The notes under the pieces are model-generated. The model saw only the letters and a list, made by a program, of their open reading frames with translations, made no database searches and was not told the DNA's origin. From DATLGB01 sp038318085 (GTDB lineage Bacteria; Actinomycetota; Thermoleophilia; Solirubrobacterales; Solirubrobacteraceae): a DNA stretch of 8,155 bases. Every line of letters begins with the position of its first letter. The first letter of the stretch is position 1. Of this stretch, positions 3,974-8,155 are shown in pieces. A program made the position numbers and the translations under genes. The stretch spans positions 1-8,155 of the forward strand of contig JBBQBV010000160.1 in the NCBI GenBank assembly GCA_038318085.1, written 5' to 3'.

Positions 3974-6271
3974 ATGTCAGACGTGACCCGCGTCTCCGTC
4001 GATATCGGCGGAACCGAGATCTCGTTCGAGACGGGCAAGCTCGCCAAGCAGGCGTCCGGCTCCGTCGTCGTCCAGTGCGGCGACACCGTCGTGCTCTCCA
4101 CGGCGACCGCAGGCAACCAGCGCGACGTCGATTTCCTCCCGTTGACCGTCGACGTCGAGGAGCGCATGTACGCCGCGGGCAAGATCCCCGGCTCGTTCTT
4201 CAAGCGCGAGGGTCGTGCCGGTGAGAAGGGCACGCTCGTCGCCCGCATGATCGACCGCCCGCTGCGGCCGCTGTTTCCCAAGGGCTGGAACTTCGAGACG
4301 CAGCTGGTCACCGTGCCGCTGTCGATCGACCACGTCCATCCCTACGACATCCTCGGGATGAACGGCGCCTCCGCCGCCCTGATGGTGTCCGACATCCCGT
4401 TCCCGGAGCCCGTCGGCGCCGTGCGCATCGGCAAGGTCGACGGCAACTTCGTCGTCAACCCGACCGAAGAGGACCTCTACGAGGGCCGGTCGGACCTCGA
4501 CCTGGTCGTCTCGGGCACCGCCGAGGCCATCCTGATGGTCGAGGCCGGCGCCTCGGAGATCTCCGAGGTGGAGATCCTCGACGCGCTCGACATCGCGCAC
4601 TCGGAGATCAAGAAGCTCGTCGCCGCGATGAGCGAGCTCGGCCAGAAGGCCGGCAAGACCCCGAAGATCGAGGTCCAGGCCCCGCAGCTCGACGACGGGG
4701 TCTACGGGGCGCTCTCCGACCAGTTCGGCGCGAAGCTCGACGAGGCCACGCAGGTGTTCGACAAGCTCGAGCGCCAGAACGCGACCAAGGCCCTCGAGAG
4801 CGAGGCGCTCGAGGCACTGGCCGGCGACCCAGGCGACCCGGAGTACTCCGAGCGCCTGGCGAAGGCGCAGCTCGCCTTCGACAAGCTCGAGAAGCAGACC
4901 ATCCGCGAGCGCATCGCCGTCCACAAGAAGCGCCCGGACGGCCGCAACACGACCGAGATCCGCCCGATCGCCGTCGAGGCCGGCCTGCTCCCGCGCACGC
5001 ACGGCTCCGCGCTGTTCACGCGCGGCCAGACGCAGGCCCTCTCGGTGGTCGCCCTCGGCACCACGCGCGAGGAGATGCGCCTGGACACGCTCGGCCTGGA
5101 GACCACCAAGGCCTACTTCCACCACTACAACTTCCCGCCGTTCTCGGTGGGTGAGGCCGGCTTCATGCGCGGCCCGAAGCGCCGCGACATCGGCCACGGC
5201 GCGCTCGCCGAGCGCGCGCTGGTGCCGATGATCCCGTCGCAGGAGGACTTCCCGTACACGATCCGCGTCGTGTCGGACATCCTCGAGTCCAACGGCTCGT
5301 CCTCGATGGCCTCGGTGTGCGGCTCGACCGTGTCGCTGATGGACGCGGGCGTGCCGATCAAGGCGCCGGTCGCGGGCATCGCGATGGGGCTGATCAAGGA
5401 GGGCGACGACTACGTCGTGCTCACCGACATCGCCGGCGTCGAGGACCACCTCGGCGACATGGACTTCAAGGTCGCCGGCACCTCGGAGGGCATCACCGCC
5501 CTGCAGATGGACATCAAGATCACGGGAGTCACGTTCGAGATCCTGCGCGACGCGCTCACGCAGGCCAAGGACGCGCGCCTGTTCATCCTGGGGGAGATGG
5601 CCAAGGTCATCGACGCCCCGCGCGAGACGATGTCCGAGTTCGCGCCGCGGATCTCCTCGATCAAGATCGATCCGGACAAGATCGGCCTGCTGATCGGCAA
5701 GGGCGGCGAGACCATCCGCTCTCTGCAGGAGGAGTTCGAGGCGCAGATCGACGTCGACGACTCCGGCAAGGTCCGCGTGTACGCCGCGACGGGCGCCCAG
5801 GGCGACGGCCTCGTCGACCGCATCCGGTCGATGACCAAGGAGGTCGAGATCGGCGACACGTTCACCGGCAAGGTCGTCAAGACCATGCCGTTCGGCGCGT
5901 TCATCGAGCTCGCCAAGGGCACCGACGGCCTGCTGCACATCTCAAACGTCGCTCCGGGGCAGCGCCCCGCGACGGTCGAGGAGGTCCTCGAGAAGGGCCA
6001 GGAGCTGCAGGTCCGCGTCGTCGAGGTCGACCGTGAGCGCGGCCGCATCGGCCTGCGCCTCGCCAACGACCCCGAGGTCGAGGGCAAGGCCCCGGCCGAG
6101 CTGGCCGGCGTCGGCACCGGCGACCGTGGCGGCCCGCCACGCGGCGGCGGCGACCGTGGCCCGCGCCCTGGCGGGGGGGACCGCGGCCCACGCGGCGGCG
6201 GCGACCGCGGTGGCCGCGGCCGAGACCGAGACCGCGGTCCGCGCCGGGATCGCGACCCGGACCGCTCCTGA
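3974..6271 (+). CDS. pnp: Polynucleotide phosphorylase (PNPase)
   Basis: This is a 765-aa phosphorolytic 3'-5' exoribonuclease, also able to add 3' tails; homologues are trimeric. Domains in order: RNase PH-like 1 (about 10-145, with FFKREGR and RMIDRPLRPLFP), helical linker (about 240-320), catalytic RNase PH-like 2 (about 325-550), KH (about 557-615, loop GKGG at 575-578), and S1 (about 625-697, FGAFIEL and GLLHISN). ESNGSSSMASVCGS is the phosphate-binding segment. D491 and D497 in EDHLGDMDF match E. coli D486 and D492. A tail from about residue 712 is rich in Arg, Gly and Asp. ATG 3974 was chosen for its AAAGGA site and its match to the family N-terminus (VSVDIGGTEISFETGK). It heads the M16 and dapB genes, overlapping the peptidase frame at its stop. 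The structured leader suggests post-transcriptional autoregulation. Identity is very secure. Confidence 0.98.
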   Translation: MSDVTRVSVDIGGTEISFETGKLAKQASGSVVVQCGDTVVLSTATAGNQRDVDFLPLTVDVEERMYAAGKIPGSFFKREGRAGEKGTLVARMIDRPLRPLFPKGWNFETQLVTVPLSIDHVHPYDILGMNGASAALMVSDIPFPEPVGAVRIGKVDGNFVVNPTEEDLYEGRSDLDLVVSGTAEAILMVEAGASEISEVEILDALDIAHSEIKKLVAAMSELGQKAGKTPKIEVQAPQLDDGVYGALSDQFGAKLDEATQVFDKLERQNATKALESEALEALAGDPGDPEYSERLAKAQLAFDKLEKQTIRERIAVHKKRPDGRNTTEIRPIAVEAGLLPRTHGSALFTRGQTQALSVVALGTTREEMRLDTLGLETTKAYFHHYNFPPFSVGEAGFMRGPKRRDIGHGALAERALVPMIPSQEDFPYTIRVVSDILESNGSSSMASVCGSTVSLMDAGVPIKAPVAGIAMGLIKEGDDYVVLTDIAGVEDHLGDMDFKVAGTSEGITALQMDIKITGVTFEILRDALTQAKDARLFILGEMAKVIDAPRETMSEFAPRISSIKIDPDKIGLLIGKGGETIRSLQEEFEAQIDVDDSGKVRVYAATGAQGDGLVDRIRSMTKEVEIGDTFTGKVVKTMPFGAFIELAKGTDGLLHISNVAPGQRPATVEEVLEKGQELQVRVVEVDRERGRIGLRLANDPEVEGKAPAELAGVGTGDRGGPPRGGGDRGPRPGGGDRGPRGGGDRGGRGRDRDRGPRRDRDPDRS
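6107..6268 (+). repeat. pnp: Low-complexity repeat encoding the RG/D-rich PNPase tail, with a G7 tract
   Basis: This GC-rich stretch encodes residues 712-765 with iterations of GGGDRGP, then RDRDRGPRRDRD. At DNA level the unit GGCGGCGGCGACCG recurs with small changes. A run of seven G lies at 6173-6179. Such a tail probably binds RNA or is disordered, like RGG boxes. Repeat and homopolymer make it prone to indels. It stays in frame to the TGA. Confidence 0.7.
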
Positions 6272-7545
6272 CCAATCACCGCATCACCGAGCTGGACTCT
6301 GGGCTGCGCGTCGTCACCGAGCGCATGGACGGGGTCCGCTCGGCGGCGCTCGGCTTCTTCGTCGGCACCGGCTCGCGCGGCGAGACCGTCGCGGAGGCCG
6401 GGCTGTCGCACTTTCTCGAGCATCTGCTGTTCAAGGGCTCTGAGCGCTACGCGTCGGTGGAGATCGACCGGCTCTTCGACGGCTGGGGAGCCGAGCTCAA
6501 CGCCGGCACGGACAAGGAGTCGACGACCGTCTTCGCGCGGATGCTCGACAACCACCTGCCGCGCGCCTTCGACGTCATGGCCGACATGGTCTGGCGCCCA
6601 GCGTTCCGCGACGTCGACCCCGAGCGCCAGGTCGTGCTCGAGGAGATCGCGATGTACGAGGACGACCCGCAGGACACGGTCTTCGACGTGCTCGGCGGGG
6701 CCGTGTTCGGCGACCACCCGCTCGGGCGGTCGATCATCGGCCGCGCCCCGGTCATCGCCGACACCCCGGTCGACGAGATCCGCGCCTTCCACGCGCGGCG
6801 CTACGTCCCCGAGCACATCGTCGTCGCCGCCGCCGGCAACGTCGACCACGACGAGGTCGTCGAGCTCGCGGGCACGACCTACGCGGGCGTGGAGCGCGAC
6901 GAGCGCGCGGCCACGGCCGAGCCCGCGCCGGCCGACCCGGCGCCCACGGTGCGCTTCCTGCCCAAGGACACCGAGCAGGTCCACGTCTGCCTCGGCGGCG
7001 TCGGCCTGGCGCGCGACGACGAGCGCCGCTTCGCCGCGCGCGTGCTCGACGCGATCTTCGGCGGGCTGTCGTCGTCGCGCCTGTTCCAGGCCGTCCGCGA
7101 GGAGCGCGGCCTGGCCTACAGCGTCTTCTCGTTCGCCGGTCAGTTCCAGGACACGGGCCAGATCGGCCTCTACGTCGGCACCCGGCCGGACAACCTCGCC
7201 GCCGCGCTCGCGGTCGTGGGGACCGAGCTCGACCGCATGCGGCACGAGCCCGCCACCGCGGAGGAGCTCGTGCGGGCCAAGGAGAACGTCAAGGCCCGCA
7301 TCATCCTCGGCCTGGAGTCCTCGGGCGCGCGCATGAACCGCCTCGGTGGCTCGGTGCTCTACGGCCTGCCGCTGCTCGAGCCGGAGGAGCTGATGACGCG
7401 CATCGACGCCGTGCAGATCGCCGACCTCGCCGCGCTCGCCGCCGAGCTGTGGGCGCCCGAGCGGCTGTCCGCCGCCGGGATTGGGCCGGACGAGGACGCG
7501 TTCCGCGCCGCCGCGGCGGCCCTGGCGGGCGGAGTCGCGGCGTGA
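6268..7545 (+). CDS. M16 family zinc metallopeptidase (processing peptidase-like)
   Basis: This is a pitrilysin/mitochondrial processing peptidase-like enzyme, cytosolic, with no signal peptide. With the CTG start it is 425 aa. The inverted zinc motif HFLEH has H48, E51 as catalytic base and H52; the distal ligand is one of the paired Glu in VVLEEIAMYEDDP (about 125-126). The C-terminal half has SRLFQAVREERGLAYSV, with the R/Y pair (about R277 and Y284) that binds substrate. A complete protein of this size carries both M16 halves. Homology clearly begins before the first ATG (6325): ITELDSGLRVVTERM is the usual first strand. No ATG, GTG or TTG exists in frame between the stop at 6034-6036 and 6325. 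CTG at 6268 overlaps the pnp TGA as CTGA and is chosen; 6325 is the conservative alternative. Mycobacterial pepR occupies a similar place near gpsI/pnp. The physiological substrate is unknown. Confidence 0.93.
   Translation: MTNHRITELDSGLRVVTERMDGVRSAALGFFVGTGSRGETVAEAGLSHFLEHLLFKGSERYASVEIDRLFDGWGAELNAGTDKESTTVFARMLDNHLPRAFDVMADMVWRPAFRDVDPERQVVLEEIAMYEDDPQDTVFDVLGGAVFGDHPLGRSIIGRAPVIADTPVDEIRAFHARRYVPEHIVVAAAGNVDHDEVVELAGTTYAGVERDERAATAEPAPADPAPTVRFLPKDTEQVHVCLGGVGLARDDERRFAARVLDAIFGGLSSSRLFQAVREERGLAYSVFSFAGQFQDTGQIGLYVGTRPDNLAAALAVVGTELDRMRHEPATAEELVRAKENVKARIILGLESSGARMNRLGGSVLYGLPLLEPEELMTRIDAVQIADLAALAAELWAPERLSAAGIGPDEDAFRAAAAALAGGVAA
7531..7534 (+). promoter_or_regulatory. dapB: Ribosome binding site of dapB (GGAG)
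   Basis: GGAG lies inside the end of the M16 gene, 7 nt before GTG at 7542. It supports that GTG as the dapB start, together with the 4-nt GTGA overlap. Confidence 0.6.
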
Positions 7546-8155
7546 TCCGCGTCGCGGTCGCTGGCGCCGACGGCCGCATGGGCCAGGCCGTCTGCGCCGC
7601 CGTCGAGGGCGCCGACGACATGACGTTGACTGGCCGCGCCGACCCGTCGCTGGGCAGCGCGATCGCCGACGTGCTCGGCGACGCCGAGGTGCTCGTGGAC
7701 TTCACCCAGCCCGACCAGGCCGTCGCCGGCGCGCGCGAGGCGACCCACGCCGGCGTGCACGTCGTCATCGGGACGACGGGCTTCGCTGTGGCGGATCTCC
7801 GGGCAGCGGTCGCCGGCGCCCCCGGCAACTGCTTCTGGGCGCCGAACTTCGCGATCGGCGCCGTGCTGATGATGCGGTTCGCCGTCGAGGCCTCCAAGCA
7901 CATGGCCGCGGCTGAGATCGTCGAGTACCACCACGCGGCCAAGCTCGACGCGCCGTCGGGCACCGCCGCGCGCACGGCCGAGCTGATGAAGGGCGACGTC
8001 CCGATCCACTCCGTCCGGCTGCCCGGCATCGTCGCCGACCAGGAGGTCATCCTCGGCGACGCCGCCCAGACGCTGCGCATCACCCACGTCACGACGGACC
8101 GCACGAGCTTCATGCCCGGCGTGCTGCTCGCCGTGCGCAAGGTCGCTTCGCTCGC
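7542..8155 (+). CDS. dapB: 4-hydroxy-tetrahydrodipicolinate reductase (DapB), 3' end cut by window
   Basis: DapB reduces 4-hydroxy-tetrahydrodipicolinate to tetrahydrodipicolinate with NAD(P)H, the second dedicated step of diaminopimelate and lysine synthesis, in the cytosol. The open frame holds 204 codons without a stop. The N-terminal dinucleotide motif is VAGADGRMG (residues 6-14), followed by VDFTQPD and IGTTGF (76-81) and the loop APNFAIGAVL. The catalytic signature EYHHAAKLDAPSGTA has H130/H131, with K134 corresponding to E. coli K163. The motif RLPGIVADQEVILG is dimer/tetramerisation-domain sequence, and SFMPGVLLAVRKV lies close to the usual C-terminus, so only about 15-25 residues are missing. 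GTG 7542 overlaps the peptidase TGA (GTGA) and has GGAG upstream. The initiator would be Met. Co-transcription with pnp and M16 is very likely. Confidence 0.96.
   Translation, partial: MIRVAVAGADGRMGQAVCAAVEGADDMTLTGRADPSLGSAIADVLGDAEVLVDFTQPDQAVAGAREATHAGVHVVIGTTGFAVADLRAAVAGAPGNCFWAPNFAIGAVLMMRFAVEASKHMAAAEIVEYHHAAKLDAPSGTAARTAELMKGDVPIHSVRLPGIVADQEVILGDAAQTLRITHVTTDRTSFMPGVLLAVRKVASL

Noticed and set aside
3977..5938. 653-aa open frame antisense to pnp
   Set aside because: It is Leu/Arg/Asp/Gly/Val-rich with no recognisable fold and mirrors pnp codon usage. Strong GC third-position bias removes stops from the antisense frame.
6033..6443. 136-aa plus-strand frame spanning the pnp to M16 junction
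   Set aside because: It is an Ala/Arg-rich out-of-frame translation of the PNPase tail and peptidase start, with no family likeness.
5410..7245. 611-aa minus-strand open frame opposite pnp and M16
   Set aside because: It is antisense to two secure genes, has low-complexity composition and no motif.
7301..8140. Minus-strand frames of 242-279 aa opposite dapB
   Set aside because: The plus strand here encodes DapB with catalytic and cofactor motifs. The antisense frames are compositional shadows.

Overview
The window is very GC-rich with G/C-biased third positions and looks like an actinobacterial chromosome. The pnp, M16 peptidase and dapB block is an actinobacterial arrangement. A Thermoleophilia/Solirubrobacterales-like host is a guess from protein flavour and is not proven by the window. 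No RNA gene, insertion sequence, CRISPR array, phage gene or rho-independent terminator was recognised.

Left part, minus strand (about 1-3877), read from right to left. First comes a saccharopine dehydrogenase-like NAD(P)-binding protein (3877-2771). A small SRPBCC/START-like protein follows (2756-2295). Next is a response regulator fused to a SpoIIE/RsbU-type PP2C phosphatase (2219-1086). It overlaps by 4 nt a membrane CHASE3 histidine kinase (1089 to beyond base 1). The kinase is the odd item. Its recognisable pieces (TM1, half of CHASE3, HisKA, N-box, G1, G2) are scattered over three frames with five breaks. The second half of CHASE3 and the second membrane helix are also missing. It looks like a decayed pseudogene beside an intact regulator-phosphatase, unless the submitted sequence itself carries errors here.

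Centre (3878-3973). A 96-bp divergent intergenic region carries weak candidate promoters for both directions. The pnp leader has a short palindrome, a 7-bp GC stem-loop and a possible pseudoknot contact, followed by a clear Shine-Dalgarno sequence.

Right part, plus strand (3974-8155). A tightly packed run holds pnp (polynucleotide phosphorylase with KH, S1 and an Arg/Gly/Asp-rich tail), an M16 zinc peptidase, and dapB (4-hydroxy-tetrahydrodipicolinate reductase, cut by the window edge). The three genes overlap by 4 nt at each junction if the peptidase starts at CTG, and they are probably one operon. They link RNA turnover, proteolysis and lysine/diaminopimelate synthesis by co-transcription, not by a shared pathway.

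No wholly new system is evident. The points most worth checking are the broken kinase, the missing canonical start of the M16 gene, and the structured pnp leader.
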